Below, one piece after another: positions 16,951-26,731 of a stretch of DNA of 64,000 bases. Source of the DNA: Paraburkholderia panacisoli (GTDB taxonomy: Bacteria > Pseudomonadota > Gammaproteobacteria > Burkholderiales > Burkholderiaceae); contig NZ_VTUZ01000026.1 of assembly GCF_008369935.1 (NCBI RefSeq), positions 1 to 64,000 on the forward strand. Reading direction: 5' to 3'. The notes under the pieces are model-generated. The model did not search any database and was not told the origin of the DNA. It worked only from the letters and a program-made list of their open reading frames with translations. The translations under genes and the position numbers were made by a program. Positions within the stretch are counted from its first letter, which is position 1. Each line of letters starts with the position of its first letter.

Positions 16951-17900
16951 GCGGCCGCTCCCCGAAAGCGCCGCGCGCGCCGTCCAGCCCGCGCGTAGGC
17001 GGCCTCGTGGTAGCCGCGCATGGCCGCCACTATCTGGTGGCGCCCGAGGACGGCGGCGCGATGCTCCAGTGCTTCCCGCGCGGCAAGCGCAGCGAGGTGG
17101 CGGTCGGCGATCGCGTGATCTACGAGCCGACTTCCGTGGACCAGGGCGTGATCGTCGAGATCGGCGAACGGCGCAATCTGCTGTATCGCTCGGATCAGTA
17201 CAAGTCGAAACTGTTCGCCGCCAATCTCGATCAGCTGTTGATCGTGCTCGCCACCGAACCGCATTTCAGTGAAGACCTGCTCGGCCGCGCGCTGGTCGCC
17301 GCCGAAGCGAACGAGCTCAAGCCGTTGATCGTGCTGAACAAGATCGACGTGACCGGTGCGCTCGACGGCGCGCGCAGACGGCTGGAGCCGTATCGCGCGT
17401 TGGGCTATACGGTCGTCGAGGTGTCGATCAAAATGCAGCCCGTGGCGGCTCGTGACGCTTTGATCGAACATTTGCGAGGTCATTCGACGCTGCTGCTGGG
17501 ACAGTCCGGCATGGGGAAATCGACGCTCGTGAACCTGCTGATTCCCGATGCCGAAGTCGCCACGCGCGAAATCTCCACGGCACTGAATAGCGGGCGTCAT
17601 ACCACCACTTTTACGCGGCTCTATCCGTTGCCGAACGTCGACGATAGCGGCGCAGGCGGCGCATTGATCGACTCGCCCGGCTTTCAGGAATTCGGCCTGC
17701 ATCATCTGACCGAAGGCCGGCTCGAACGCGCGCTTCCGGAGTTCCGGCCGCTGCTGCCGAACTGCCGCTTCTACAATTGTCATCACTTGCACGAGCCGGG
17801 CTGCGCGATTCTCGAAGCGGTCGCCGATGGCCGCATCCGTCGCGAACGGCATGCGCTGTATGCGCAACTCGTGCACGAAGCCAGCCAGATCGTACGCTGA
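16947..17900 (+). CDS. rsgA: Small-subunit ribosome biogenesis GTPase RsgA
   Basis: 317 residues. Circularly permuted GTPase that checks 30S maturation. An OB-fold comes first, then NKID (G4), [10 protein letters not shown] (G1, about 189-198) and DSPGFQEFG (G3). The C-terminal zinc site [15 protein letters not shown] has the usual Cys/His spacing. It is coupled to the M48 gene upstream and followed at once by a small zinc-ribbon gene. Confidence 0.96.
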   Translation: MSGRSPKAPRAPSSPRVGGLVVAAHGRHYLVAPEDGGAMLQCFPRGKRSEVAVGDRVIYEPTSVDQGVIVEIGERRNLLYRSDQYKSKLFAANLDQLLIVLATEPHFSEDLLGRALVAAEANELKPLIVLNKIDVTGALDGARRRLEPYRALGYTVVEVSIKMQPVAARDALIEHLRGHSTLLLGQSGMGKSTLVNLLIPDAEVATREISTALNSGRHTTTFTRLYPLPNVDDSGAGGALIDSPGFQEFGLHHLTEGRLERALPEFRPLLPNCRFYNCHHLHEPGCAILEAVADGRIRRERHALYAQLVHEASQIVR

Positions 17901-17901
17901 C

Positions 17902-18222
17902 ATGAAACTGATGCGCGCGCCGAATCTGATCACCGGACAGCATTGGGTGAATGTGCTGGAGACCGCGGGAATCCGTTGCGAGCTGCACAACCGCTATCTG
18001 AACGGCGCGCTCGGCGACATTCCGGCGGATCAGTGCGCGCCTGAGCTATGGCTCGTCGATGAACGCGACGAGGCGATGGCCCGGCGATTGATCGACGCGG
18101 CAGCGCATGGACCGGCGGCGGGCTCGCCCGACTGGCGATGCCGTCAGTGCGGAGAGACGCTCGAAGCGCAATTCACGGTGTGCTGGCAGTGCGGGACGGC
18201 GCGTGATCCGTTGGATGGGTGA
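17902..18222 (+). CDS. Small DUF2007-type protein with C-terminal zinc ribbon
   Basis: 106 residues starting one base after rsgA. The N-terminal half (MKLMRAPNLITGQHWVNVLE...) looks like a DUF2007 signal-transducing fold. The C-terminus has a four-Cys ribbon, CRQC...CWQC (about 82-100). No enzymatic motif is present. It is probably in one operon with the protease and rsgA. Its function is not known to me. Confidence 0.85.
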   Translation: MKLMRAPNLITGQHWVNVLETAGIRCELHNRYLNGALGDIPADQCAPELWLVDERDEAMARRLIDAAAHGPAAGSPDWRCRQCGETLEAQFTVCWQCGTARDPLDG

Positions 18223-18384
18223 GGCGTGCGGCGCGAGCGTTGTGCGAGATGGCTGCGGGAGATCCGTTAGTCAAGGCGGTTTGAGCGCGGGGCATCGTGG
18301 GTGAGCAGTTTCGGGCACGGAGCATCGGGTGATGGGCGGCCCGCGTCGCGGGCAATGAACGGCATGTCCGCGTTGGCCGAACCA

Positions 18385-18416
18385 ATAAAAAACCGGGCAA
18401 TTGCCCGGTTCTTTTA
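18385..18416. terminator. Bidirectional terminator between the zinc-ribbon gene and the CobD/CbiB-family gene
   Basis: A 20-base perfect palindrome, AACCGGGCAATTGCCCGGTT (18391-18410), is flanked by an A-run on the left and TTCTTTT on the right. It serves two convergent genes. The 160 bases before it hold no gene. Confidence 0.85.
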
Positions 18417-18439
18417 TGTGTTGCGCTAGCGTGCCCGTA

Positions 18440-19378
18440 TCAAGCGAGCCATACCGCGATGGTCAGCATCAACAGCAGAATCATCCACAGCACCACCGCG
18501 CGCCACACCAGACCCACCGCCGATTGCAGCGTGCGCGGCGTGCAGTCGTCGCCGACCTGCATCGGGCCGCCGTCGCCGGTAGCAAGCGCGTCGAGGCTCG
18601 ACGGTTCGGCAAGCGGACCGCTCAGACGCGCGCCCAGCGCGCCGCTTCCGGCGGCCAGCAACACGCCGTCGTTCGTATCGGGCCACTGACGCGCATGATT
18701 GCGCCACGCATAAATCGCATCCTCGAAATTGCCGACGATCGCAAAGCCCAGCGATGTCAACCGCGCCGGCACCCAGTCGATCACGAAGAACGCTTGCTGC
18801 GCGAAGCTCGAAAACGCGGCGGTCCGATCGTCGGCCGGCCGCGCCCATGCGCGCGCCAGGTATTCGGCGATCCGGTACAGCACCGCGCCCGCCGGCCCGA
18901 CCGGAATCAGGAACCAGAAGAACACGCCGAACACATGGCGATGCGAGGCGACCACCGCGTGAATCAGCGTATGACGGACGATCTCGCTGACAGGCATATC
19001 GACGGTATCGAGCCCGGTCCATTCATTCAGAATTTCACGCGCGCGCGGCACGTCGTCATTGTTCAACGCGAGATGGATATCCGTGAAATAGTGGCTGAAC
19101 TGGCGGAAGCCGAGCGTGAAGTACAGCACCGCGACGTTCCATAAGAACGCCAGTGCGAAGTGAATGTGATACAGCACGTAGTAGACGAGCGCGACGGCCA
19201 GCGTCCAGGGCACCACCACTACGAGCCACGCGAGCAGGCCATGCTTGGGCTTGCCGGCATCGAATCCGTGCGCCGCCGACTCCGCATGGTATTGAAGCAG
19301 CGCGGACACCGGGTTATTCGGTGACAGCGCGCGTACCTGTTCAATGATCAGAGCCAGCAATACGGAGAAAAAAGTCAT
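18440..19378 (-). CDS. CobD/CbiB-family inner-membrane protein
   Basis: 312 residues with hydrophobic segments near the N-terminus, at about 50-95, 140-170 and the extreme C-terminus. It resembles the CobD/CbiB/AmpE membrane family (for example LNNDDVPRAREILNEWTG, where cobinamide synthases have a similar segment). No cobalamin genes are nearby, so a role in B12 synthesis is doubtful. A stand-alone paralogue is more likely. Confidence 0.8.
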   Translation of the reverse strand: MTFFSVLLALIIEQVRALSPNNPVSALLQYHAESAAHGFDAGKPKHGLLAWLVVVVPWTLAVALVYYVLYHIHFALAFLWNVAVLYFTLGFRQFSHYFTDIHLALNNDDVPRAREILNEWTGLDTVDMPVSEIVRHTLIHAVVASHRHVFGVFFWFLIPVGPAGAVLYRIAEYLARAWARPADDRTAAFSSFAQQAFFVIDWVPARLTSLGFAIVGNFEDAIYAWRNHARQWPDTNDGVLLAAGSGALGARLSGPLAEPSSLDALATGDGGPMQVGDDCTPRTLQSAVGLVWRAVVLWMILLLMLTIAVWLA

Positions 19379-19493
19379 GCGATGCGCCGTGCTTTTTGAG
19401 TTTTTACGATTATTTTATAACGATAGCACAGGGTCGGATTCGTCTGAGTGCAGACACTGACAAACAGCCAACGACTGCACGGTCCGGCGCGCT

Positions 19494-20213
19494 TCACGCA
19501 GCGAGGAAACGATACAGGTTGCGCAGCATCGCCGCTGTCGCTCCCCAGATGAAATGGTGAGCCCCGACTTCGCTGACGCCCTGCCCGCTCGCCGCCGCCG
19601 ACTCGCTGCGCGGATACGGCATCGCGAAGAAGCGGCGCTCGCCGCCCTCATAACGGAACACGCGCTCCTCGTGATTCGCGGGGTCCATCAGAAAAGCGAG
19701 CGGCACTTCGAAGACTTCGGCCACTTCCAGTTCATCCATTTTCAATGCGAACGGCGGATGCACGAGACCGATCACCGGCGTCACGCAGAAGCCGGTGCCC
19801 GTCAGGTAGTCGGGCAACGCACCGAGAATTTCCACTCGCGACGGCGCGAGGCCGACCTCTTCCTGGGCTTCGCGCAGCGCGGTAGCGATCGCGTCGGCAT
19901 CGAAGGGTTCCTGGCGGCCGCCGGGAAAACTCACCTGGCCGGCGTGATCGTTCAGATGGTCGGCACGTTGCGTGAGCAGCACGGTCAGCCCGCGTTCGCG
20001 GACCACCAGCGGCACCAGCACTGCGGCAACACGCGGATCGCCCGACGTGTTGCGCCATTGCACTTCGACGACAGGCTCCGGCACCCAGGTAAGGCGCTGT
20101 TCGAAACGTGCACGCAGGCGATCAGGTGTGAGGCGCTCGGCGGCCACCGGCGGCAAATGGGCGCCAGTCGCTTCGACAGGGAGGGTTTCAGGCTCAAAGA
20201 TGGGGCGGGTCAA
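19494..20213 (-). CDS. Nudix hydrolase, CoA pyrophosphatase type (NudL/YeaB-like)
   Basis: 239 residues. The Nudix box is complete: GGRQEPFDADAIATALREAQ followed by EEVGL, preceded by the UPF0035 element GQVSFPG specific to CoA pyrophosphatases. The expected reaction is hydrolysis of CoA or its derivatives to phosphopantetheine and 3',5'-ADP. An N-terminal stretch of about 60 residues precedes the domain. It lies downstream of rplS but beyond that operon's terminator. Confidence 0.9.
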   Translation of the reverse strand: MTRPIFEPETLPVEATGAHLPPVAAERLTPDRLRARFEQRLTWVPEPVVEVQWRNTSGDPRVAAVLVPLVVRERGLTVLLTQRADHLNDHAGQVSFPGGRQEPFDADAIATALREAQEEVGLAPSRVEILGALPDYLTGTGFCVTPVIGLVHPPFALKMDELEVAEVFEVPLAFLMDPANHEERVFRYEGGERRFFAMPYPRSESAAASGQGVSEVGAHHFIWGATAAMLRNLYRFLAA

Positions 20214-20270
20214 CGGGTCTCTCTGAATAAGCGGATATGGGACATGCCGCTATTTTGACCTGGCAAACAA

Positions 20271-20296
20271 AAAAGCACCCGCGAGGGGTGCTTTTT
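20271..20296 (-). terminator. Terminator of the rpsP-rimM-trmD-rplS operon
   Basis: AAAAGCACCC-gcgag-GGGTGCTTTTT, 11 bases after the rplS stop on the minus strand. It has a perfect stem and a U-run on that strand. Confidence 0.9.
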
Positions 20297-20306
20297 CTTA
20301 CAGCAT

Positions 20307-20693
20307 TTACGCTTGGGAAGCAGCGCGGTCTTTCGAGACCAGCTTTTCCTTGATCCGGGCCGACTTGCCCGAACGGTCGCGCAGGTAGTACAGCTTCGCA
20401 CGACGCACATCGCCGCGACGCTTCACGACGATGCTTGCCAGCAACGGCGAGTACGTCTGGAACGTACGCTCGACGCCTTCGCCCGACGAAATCTTGCGGA
20501 CGATGAACGACGAATTCAAACCACGGTTACGCTTGGCGATCACGACGCCTTCGTAAGCCTGAACACGCTTACGCGTGCCTTCAACCACGTTCACGCTGAC
20601 GATCACCGTGTCGCCCGGAGCGAAGTCGGGGATGGTCTTCTCGCCGAGGGCGCGCGCGATTTCTTCCTGCTCGAGTTTTGCAATCAGATTCAT
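20307..20693 (-). CDS. rplS: 50S ribosomal protein L19
   Basis: 128 residues. L19 sits at the 30S-50S interface. The start [14 protein letters not shown] and the block [20 protein letters not shown] are typical, as is [23 protein letters not shown]. It is the last gene of the rpsP-rimM-trmD-rplS operon. The tail is slightly longer than in E. coli (115 residues). Confidence 0.98.
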   Translation of the reverse strand: MNLIAKLEQEEIARALGEKTIPDFAPGDTVIVSVNVVEGTRKRVQAYEGVVIAKRNRGLNSSFIVRKISSGEGVERTFQTYSPLLASIVVKRRGDVRRAKLYYLRDRSGKSARIKEKLVSKDRAASQA

Positions 20694-20828
20694 TACTGAC
20701 TCCTAGATCCATCTTGTCGGCGTTCGTACCTGCCTTGCGGCTACGGCCCCGATAGAGGATGGGTTCACTTCTGGCGCCGAACACGCATGTGCGGCGCCGC
20801 CTGGTGTCCGCTCGAAAGACCGCCGGCT

Positions 20829-21596
20829 TTACGCCTTCGATTCTTCCTTCGCGAGACTCGCGAGCCATGCCTCGTCGGCACGGCTCAACATCTTGTTCTT
20901 TCTGGCCTTCACGATCAGATCGGGCCGCTTCTTCAACGTGTTGCGCAGCGCCTCACGCCGACGCCACGCCTCGATTTCCGCGTGATGGCCACCGAGCAGC
21001 ACATCGGGCACCCGCACGCCGTCGTATTCCTCGGGACGCGTGTAATGCGGACAATCCAGCAGCACGTCGACAAAGCTGTCCTGCACCGCCGACTGCGAAT
21101 CGTTCAGCACGCCGGGCAACTGGCGCACGACCGCGTCCATCAACGCCATCGCGGGCAATTCACCACCCGACAGCACGAAGTCGCCAAGGCTGACCTCCTC
21201 GTCGACGACACGGTCGAGCAGACGCTGATCAATCGCTTCATAGCGCCCGCACAGCAGGATCAGACCGGGTTCGGCGGCGAATTGCATGACGCGCTCGTGA
21301 TTCAACGTTGCGCCTTGCGGCGACATCATCACGACGCGCGACGCGCCGATGCCCTGCTCCGCCTGCGCCGCTTTCGCCGCGCCGATCGCATCTTCCAGTG
21401 GCTTTGCCAGCATCACCATGCCGGGTCCGCCGCCGTAAGGGCGGTCGTCGATTGTGCGGTAGTTGTCGGTGGTGAAATCACGCGGATTCCACGTACGCAA
21501 CCCATAGCGCTCCTGCTTCGCGGCACGGCTGGTGATACCCCAGTCGGTCAGCGCGCGGAACATTTCAGGAAAGAGCGTCACGACATCGAACTGCAT
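20829..21596 (-). CDS. trmD: tRNA (guanine37-N1)-methyltransferase TrmD
   Basis: 255 residues. Methylates G37 next to the anticodon with [16 protein letters not shown] at the start, [11 protein letters not shown] and the knot region [13 protein letters not shown] are hallmarks of TrmD. I chose the ATG at 21596 because GGAGAG is 6 bases upstream. The in-frame ATG at 21608 overlaps that ribosome site. It lies between rimM (25 bases upstream) and rplS. Confidence 0.97.
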   Translation of the reverse strand: MQFDVVTLFPEMFRALTDWGITSRAAKQERYGLRTWNPRDFTTDNYRTIDDRPYGGGPGMVMLAKPLEDAIGAAKAAQAEQGIGASRVVMMSPQGATLNHERVMQFAAEPGLILLCGRYEAIDQRLLDRVVDEEVSLGDFVLSGGELPAMALMDAVVRQLPGVLNDSQSAVQDSFVDVLLDCPHYTRPEEYDGVRVPDVLLGGHHAEIEAWRRREALRNTLKKRPDLIVKARKNKMLSRADEAWLASLAKEESKA

Positions 21597-21621
21597 CGCT
21601 CTCTCCATTCAGCGAATGTTT

Positions 21622-22359
21622 TTAGTAATCGGCTTCCCAGTCGACGATGATCTGCTTCGCCGCCTGGTCCACCGTTTTGACATAGACGCCGACGAACGGG
21701 ATCAAACGCTCGCCTGCGACCGGCTTGCCGTTTTTGTCGGTAGCCGGATATTCGATGCGCAACACCGAGTGCGCACCGTTGTCGATCATGTCTGCAACCT
21801 TGCCGAGATTGACTCCGGCAACGTTCACCACATCCAGGCCGAGCAGGTCGACCCAGTAGAATTCGTCGGCTTCGAGGGCCGGAAATTCGCTGCGGCTGAT
21901 ATAGACGCGAGAGCCGCGCAGTGCCAGCGCCACATCGCGGTCAGTGACGCCGCCCAGATGGGCAACCACACTGTCGCTATGCGTTTTTGCCTGCAATGAC
22001 GGCGCCGACTTGCGCTCATGGCCTTTCAGCAGCCACCAGCGCTTCGCGCTCAGCAAAGCGTCGCCGCCATGCCCGGCATCCGCATGCGCGGCTACCTTGA
22101 CCCAGCCTTTGAGGCCGTAAGCGTCGACGATTGCACCGACCTCGACCGCGTCGGCCGGCCAGCTTTCCACCGTTTCCGCGCGCATTTCCGCTGCAGCGGA
22201 ACTGGTGGCTTGTGCAACTTGGGCTTGCGCCCTGCCTTCGGCCCGTTCGACCGGCTTGCGGACGAATGCACCGAACGGCGCCTGACCAGACGTCTTCGCG
22301 TGCGAAGCTGCCGCCTTTGCCTTCACGCGACCTGAACTGCCGGAATCACGCTCGGACAT
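21622..22359 (-). CDS. rimM: 16S rRNA processing protein RimM, with N-terminal extension
   Basis: 245 residues. RimM binds S19 and helps mature the 30S head. The RimM domain starts near residue 70 ([19 protein letters not shown]), and the PRC-barrel part contains [14 protein letters not shown]. The first 68 residues are an Ala/Lys/Arg/Ser-rich low-complexity extension not present in E. coli RimM (182 residues). No internal start near residue 68 looks better, so the extension may be real. Confidence 0.94.
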   Translation of the reverse strand: MSERDSGSSGRVKAKAAASHAKTSGQAPFGAFVRKPVERAEGRAQAQVAQATSSAAAEMRAETVESWPADAVEVGAIVDAYGLKGWVKVAAHADAGHGGDALLSAKRWWLLKGHERKSAPSLQAKTHSDSVVAHLGGVTDRDVALALRGSRVYISRSEFPALEADEFYWVDLLGLDVVNVAGVNLGKVADMIDNGAHSVLRIEYPATDKNGKPVAGERLIPFVGVYVKTVDQAAKQIIVDWEADY

Positions 22360-22479
22360 AGGAAAACCTCGCTGCCAGCTTCGACGTCTGCTTCAGTAAA
22401 ACAACTCGCGCATCGGACTGCTCACGCAAGCTGCGCGAGCCGCCGGCCGAACCGACGACGATACGCAGGCTAGCTACCA

Positions 22480-22734
22480 TTAAGCAGCCGGCTGCGCCTT
22501 TTGCGCTTCCTTCACGAGACGCTCGACGGTCGGCGACAGTTGTGCGCCAACACCTTGCCAGTACGTCAGGCGATCTTGAGCGATACGCAGGGATTCACCC
22601 TTCGTAGCGACCGGGTTGTAGAAGCCGACGCGCTCGATGAAGCGGCCGTCACGACGGCTACGCGAATCGGTTGCGACGATGTTGTAGAACGGGCGCTTCT
22701 TGGAGCCGCCACGAGCCAAGCGGATGATGACCAT
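22480..22734 (-). CDS. rpsP: 30S ribosomal protein S16
   Basis: 84 residues. [20 protein letters not shown] and the [12 protein letters not shown] block are diagnostic. First gene of the rpsP-rimM-trmD-rplS operon. A strong sigma-70 promoter lies just upstream. Confidence 0.98.
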   Translation of the reverse strand: MVIIRLARGGSKKRPFYNIVATDSRSRRDGRFIERVGFYNPVATKGESLRIAQDRLTYWQGVGAQLSPTVERLVKEAQKAQPAA

Positions 22735-22779
22735 ACTAGAATCCTTGAAAACCGGGGTTCGGAACGACTGAAACACGCG

Positions 22780-22808
22780 ATTATAGCGGGAAACCGACGC
22801 CATAACAA
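22780..22808 (-). promoter_or_regulatory. Sigma-70 promoter of the rpsP operon
   Basis: On the minus strand the sequence reads TTGTTA, 17 bases, TATAAT. This is a near-consensus promoter about 45 bases before the rpsP start, as expected for a ribosomal protein operon. Confidence 0.8.
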
Positions 22809-22906
22809 ACACTTACCGGGATAAACTGGGCGACCGGCCCGCGCCGGCCGCCCGCAAAATGGCCCAGGACCACGCCAGAACGCCCGGATTACCTGATGGA
22901 GCGCCC

Positions 22907-24091
22907 GTGAAACTGCTGCCGCCGACTGCTTTTTTGCCCGCTTTTCTTCTCGTATTTAAGTGTTTTGCCAGCCTCATGCGCAACTCGCGCCGCTGCACGT
23001 TACGCTTCGCGGCGGCCGCGTTGCTCGCCGGCCAGGCCCTGGCGGCGGTTGCCGCGCTGCCGGTTGAGCGCATCAAGTTGCCGCCGGGCTTTCACGTCGA
23101 GGTTTTGTCGGACACCGTGCCGAGCGCGCGTGCGATGGCGCTCTCGCCGAAGGGCATTCTTTACGTAGGCAGTTTCGACGGGCAAGTCTATGCGCTCGAA
23201 CTGCAAAACGGCCGCGTGACAGGCCGCCACGTAATCGCCTCCGGTCTGGAATCGCCGGCGGGCGTGGCGTGGCGGGACGGCGCTCTGTATGTGTCCGCGG
23301 TGTCGAAGATTGTACGCTTCGACGCGATCGACGCTCATCTGAACGATCCGCCCAAACCCGCCGTCGTCATCGACACGCTCCCCACCGACACGCATCACGG
23401 CTGGAAATTCATCGCCTTCGGCCCGGACGGCAAGCTCTATGTGCCGCAAGGCGCACCCTGCAATGTCTGCCTGAGAGACCGCGACCGGTTCGCGATGATC
23501 GGCCGGATGGACCCGGACGGCAGCCACTATGAAGTCGTGGCACGCGGCGTACGCAACTCGGTGGGTTTCGCGTGGCATCCGGCGACGCACGAACTGTGGT
23601 TCACCGACAACGGTCGCGACCTGCTGGGCGACGACGTGCCCAGCGACAAGCTCAACCGCGCGCCGCGCGCCGGGATGGACTTCGGCTTTCCTTATTGTCA
23701 CGGCGGCGACACGCCCGACCCGGAATTCGGCCAAGGCCATCCGTGCAGTTCGTTTGCGCCGCCGGTGGTCAAACTGGGCGCGCACGTCGCCGCGCTCGGC
23801 ATGCGGTTTTATACCGGCTCGATGTTTCCGGCTGCATACCGGAACACTATTTTCATCGCCGAACATGGGTCGTGGAATCGCAGCAAGAAGGTTGGCTACC
23901 GTGTGGTGCGGGTGATCACCGACCCGGATGGCGGCAACGCGCGGCAGGAAGTCTTTGCCGAAGGCTGGCTGCAGCCGGGCGAAGCCGTCTGGGGACGCCC
24001 CGCCGACGTGTTGCCGTTGCCCGACGGTTCACTGCTGATCAGCGACGACTACGCGGGCGCGATCTATCGCGTGACGTATTCGGCCCCATAG
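22907..24091 (+). CDS. Sorbosone dehydrogenase-like (PQQ-type) beta-propeller protein, secreted
   Basis: 394 residues from GTG at 22907, which has GGAG 5 bases upstream. An ATG at 22976 would give a more standard signal peptide (MRNSRRC...LAGQALA) but lacks a ribosome site, so the start is uncertain. The mature part shows six-bladed propeller repeats of the soluble glucose/sorbosone dehydrogenase family: GLESPAGVAWRDGALYV, HHGWKFIAFGPDGKLYV, RNSVGFAWHP and WGRPADVLPLPDGSLL. Conserved Cys occur in CNVC, YCHGG and HPC. The substrate cannot be read from the sequence. Periplasmic location is inferred. Confidence 0.85.
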   Translation: MKLLPPTAFLPAFLLVFKCFASLMRNSRRCTLRFAAAALLAGQALAAVAALPVERIKLPPGFHVEVLSDTVPSARAMALSPKGILYVGSFDGQVYALELQNGRVTGRHVIASGLESPAGVAWRDGALYVSAVSKIVRFDAIDAHLNDPPKPAVVIDTLPTDTHHGWKFIAFGPDGKLYVPQGAPCNVCLRDRDRFAMIGRMDPDGSHYEVVARGVRNSVGFAWHPATHELWFTDNGRDLLGDDVPSDKLNRAPRAGMDFGFPYCHGGDTPDPEFGQGHPCSSFAPPVVKLGAHVAALGMRFYTGSMFPAAYRNTIFIAEHGSWNRSKKVGYRVVRVITDPDGGNARQEVFAEGWLQPGEAVWGRPADVLPLPDGSLLISDDYAGAIYRVTYSAP

Positions 24092-24337
24092 TGTTGACGG
24101 GTTCACGCACGGTGGCGGCCAGACCCGGCCGCCTTGCTACCCGTTCCAGGCTGGGCACGAACATCCGCCTGCCGACGTGCCCAAATTCCGCGCAGCACGC
24201 TCCATTCGCATAAGCCGTAACTTCGCAACCCGCTGACCCATCCCGTGCCCCCGCCATGCGGCAGGCGTAGAATGCGCGTCGGTCCGCACCCAATGGCGCG
24301 CCGCTCCTTTCGACCGCCTGTCATCGCCCACGCCTAC

Positions 24338-24805
24338 ATGTCCACTGCTGCTTCGATTTCCTCGCGCTTCCGATCCAAGACGATTACCGCCGCGCTGGCG
24401 TTCCTTGTGGGCAGCCTCGGCGCCCACCGCTTCTATCTGTTCGGCAAACGCGACGTATACGGCTGGGCTCATCTGCTCGGCACGTTGATCGGCATTCCCG
24501 GCGTCATGCTGCTGGTGGCAAGCGAGCGCGCTTCGATCCTCGGCTGGGTGTTGGCTTTTTTCGGCGCGGTTTCGGTACTTTCCGCGTTTCTCGCCGCGAT
24601 CGTCTACGGGCTGCGTCCCGATGAAAAATGGGACGCGCAGTTCAACGCGCACACGCAACGCAAAAGCCGCTCCGGCTGGACCGTTATTTTCGTGGTGATC
24701 TTCTCGCTGCTGATCGGCGCATTCCTGCTGATGACCGGCCTCGCCCTGTCGTTCCAGACGTACTTCGAAAATCAGGTGGAAGCGGCCAAAGCGATCTCGC
24801 AATGA
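24338..24805 (+). CDS. TM2-domain membrane protein
   Basis: 155 residues. The TM2 signature is visible as ALAFLVGSLGAHRFYLFGKRDVYGW (short pieces ALAFLVGSLGAHRFYL and YGWAHLLG). There are four predicted membrane helices, two in the TM2 hairpin, one near 70-90 and one near 115-140. The function of the family is poorly defined. It ends 16 bases from the end of the convergent radical SAM gene. Confidence 0.85.
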   Translation: MSTAASISSRFRSKTITAALAFLVGSLGAHRFYLFGKRDVYGWAHLLGTLIGIPGVMLLVASERASILGWVLAFFGAVSVLSAFLAAIVYGLRPDEKWDAQFNAHTQRKSRSGWTVIFVVIFSLLIGAFLLMTGLALSFQTYFENQVEAAKAISQ

Positions 24806-24821
24806 CGTGCGGCGCGCCCCG

Positions 24822-25970
24822 CTAAAAGAGCTTCAATTGCGGATTCACGCGCACCGGCTCTTCGGCTTGCACCGGCTCGCTCCGGCGAAAGTGCGACATA
24901 TCGAGAATGCCGCGATCGCGGCGGTTCAGGCCTAACCGGCGTACCGCGTTGTGGAATCGCTGCCTGAGCAGATCCGCCCATAAGCCCTCGCCCTTCATTC
25001 GCGTGGCGAACGATGCATCGTAGTCTTTGCCGCCCCGCATATCGCGCACGCGGCTCATCACCCGCTCGGCGCGGTCGGGGAAATGCGCGGTGAGCCAATC
25101 CTTGAATAGCGGCGCGACTTCCCACGGCAGACGCAGCACGATATAGCTCGCATTGCTCGCCCCCGCTTGCGCGCATGCTTCGAGCACCCGCTCCATGTCC
25201 GGCTCGGTAACGAACGGGATCACCGGTGCAATGCTGACGCCGACCGGAATGCCCGCCTCACTCAATGTGCGGATGGTGCGCAGCCGGCGCGACGGCGTGG
25301 CCGCGCGTGGTTCGAGCGTGCGCGCGATCTCGGCGTCCAGCGTGGTGATGGTGATGGCCGCCATGAATTGCCCGCGCGCCGCCATGGGAGCAAGCAGGTC
25401 GATATCGCGCTCGATCAGCGACGATTTGGTGATGGCAGCAAACGGATGGTTGCGCTCGCTGAGCACTTCGATCACGCGGCGCGTGAGGCGCAATTCGCGC
25501 TCGGCGGGCTGCCACGCGTCAGTATTGACGCCAAGCGCAATCGGCTCGGGCACATAAGATTTCTTCGACAACTCCCGCTCGAGCAACTCCGGCGCGTTGA
25601 TCTTCGCGTAGATCCGGCTTTCGAAGTCGAGCCCCGGCGACAGCCCCAGATAGCTATGCGTAGGCCGCGCGAAGCAATAGATGCAGCCGTGCTCGCAGCC
25701 GCGATACGGATTCAGCGACACGCCGAACGGAATGTCCGGCGACGCGTTGCGCGTGAGGATGGTCTTCGCGCGCTCTTCGAAAATCTGCGTGCGCAGCGCC
25801 TTGGGCTCGTCGCCGTCTTCCTGCGCGGCGGGCAGCCAGCCGTCGTCCACCGCTTCGCGCTGGTCGACTTCGTAGCGGCCTTGCAGGTTCGTCACCGCGC
25901 CGCGCCCCTTGCGAGGCGCCGGCGGCGCGATCGGAAATTCTTCGGCGGTACGGGTGTCGGAGTTAGCCAC
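24822..25970 (-). CDS. PA0069-family radical SAM protein (SplB-related)
   Basis: 382 residues from the GTG at 25970. A longer version starts with TTG at 26006. The iron-sulfur motif is CEHGCIYC (CxxxCxxC) within NPYRGCEHGCIYCFARPTH, the arrangement of the spore-photoproduct-lyase-like radical SAM group. TITTLDAEIARTLEP and GIPVGVSIAPVIPFV are further family blocks. Substrate unknown. The two in-frame starts are both weak, so the N-terminus is uncertain by 12 residues. Confidence 0.85.
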   Translation of the reverse strand: MANSDTRTAEEFPIAPPAPRKGRGAVTNLQGRYEVDQREAVDDGWLPAAQEDGDEPKALRTQIFEERAKTILTRNASPDIPFGVSLNPYRGCEHGCIYCFARPTHSYLGLSPGLDFESRIYAKINAPELLERELSKKSYVPEPIALGVNTDAWQPAERELRLTRRVIEVLSERNHPFAAITKSSLIERDIDLLAPMAARGQFMAAITITTLDAEIARTLEPRAATPSRRLRTIRTLSEAGIPVGVSIAPVIPFVTEPDMERVLEACAQAGASNASYIVLRLPWEVAPLFKDWLTAHFPDRAERVMSRVRDMRGGKDYDASFATRMKGEGLWADLLRQRFHNAVRRLGLNRRDRGILDMSHFRRSEPVQAEEPVRVNPQLKLF

Positions 25971-26074
25971 GGCTGGGTCACGCAAAACAAACAGAAAACG
26001 GCGCAAAACACCTGTATAAATATACAGTGTTTACGCCGTTTGTCGAGCCCTACGTACTGCTGCCGCAACGCCTG

Positions 26075-26563
26075 TTAATCGCCTACCGCGATCGTCAGCG
26101 TCTCCTTGATTTCCTCCATCACCACGTAGCTCTTCGACTGCACCGCGCCGGGCAATTGCAGAAGGATGTCGCCGAGCAGCTTCCGGTAATCCGCCATCTC
26201 GCCGATGCGCGCCTTGATCAGATAGTCGAAGTCGCCCGATACCAGATGGCATTCCAGCACCTCGGGGATCTTCTGCACTTCACGGCGGAACTGGTCGAAC
26301 ATGTTGCCGCTCTTGTGATCCAGCGTGATCTCCACGAACACCAGCAGCGCCGCGCCGAGGTCGGCCGGGTTCACCCGCGCATGGTAGCCGGTGATCACGC
26401 CGTCGCGCTCCATCCGTTTGACCCGCTCGATGCACGGCGTCACCGACAGCCCGACCTGCTCCGCCAGATCCTTCATGGCCATCCGGCCGTCCTGCTGCAG
26501 ACGCCGCAGGATCTTGTGATCGAGTTTGTCGAGGGTCCGGACGGGTTGGCGCTGTGTACGCAT
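26075..26563 (-). CDS. Lrp/AsnC-family transcriptional regulator
   Basis: 162 residues. The N-terminal helix-turn-helix (LDKLDHKILRRLQQDGRMAM then LAEQVGLSVTPCIERVKRME) is followed by an AsnC ligand-binding domain with the usual CHLVSGDFDYLIKARI. It is divergent from dadA. Lrp-type regulators next to dadA (DadR, BkdR) commonly control D/L-alanine catabolism, so it probably regulates dadA in response to an amino acid. Confidence 0.93.
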   Translation of the reverse strand: MRTQRQPVRTLDKLDHKILRRLQQDGRMAMKDLAEQVGLSVTPCIERVKRMERDGVITGYHARVNPADLGAALLVFVEITLDHKSGNMFDQFRREVQKIPEVLECHLVSGDFDYLIKARIGEMADYRKLLGDILLQLPGAVQSKSYVVMEEIKETLTIAVGD

Positions 26564-26612
26564 GGTGTTTTTGCTGAAAATTCTGAAAATACAATAACAA
26601 AACCTACCTGAC

Positions 26613-26635
26613 TGTTAATAGTATACCGGTTAACA
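26613..26635. promoter_or_regulatory. Candidate Lrp operator in the lrp-dadA intergenic region
   Basis: TGTTAA, 11 bases, TTAACA: an AT-rich inverted repeat around GTATAC. It lies 97 bases before the dadA start and 50 bases before the regulator gene. Lrp-family operators are AT-rich imperfect palindromes. Binding is inferred from position and symmetry only. Confidence 0.35.
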
Positions 26636-26731
26636 CTGGGCGATCAGCGTTACACCTCGTGAATCGAATGAAATCAGACGAATCGACGAGCGCCGCGCCC
26701 TCCAACCTATTTTGAGTTTCCTGGAGCAGCT

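Noticed and set aside
18440-19378. Cobalamin biosynthesis CobD/CbiB proper
   Set aside because: There are no B12 genes nearby and the sequence is only family-level similar, so I give no cob symbol.
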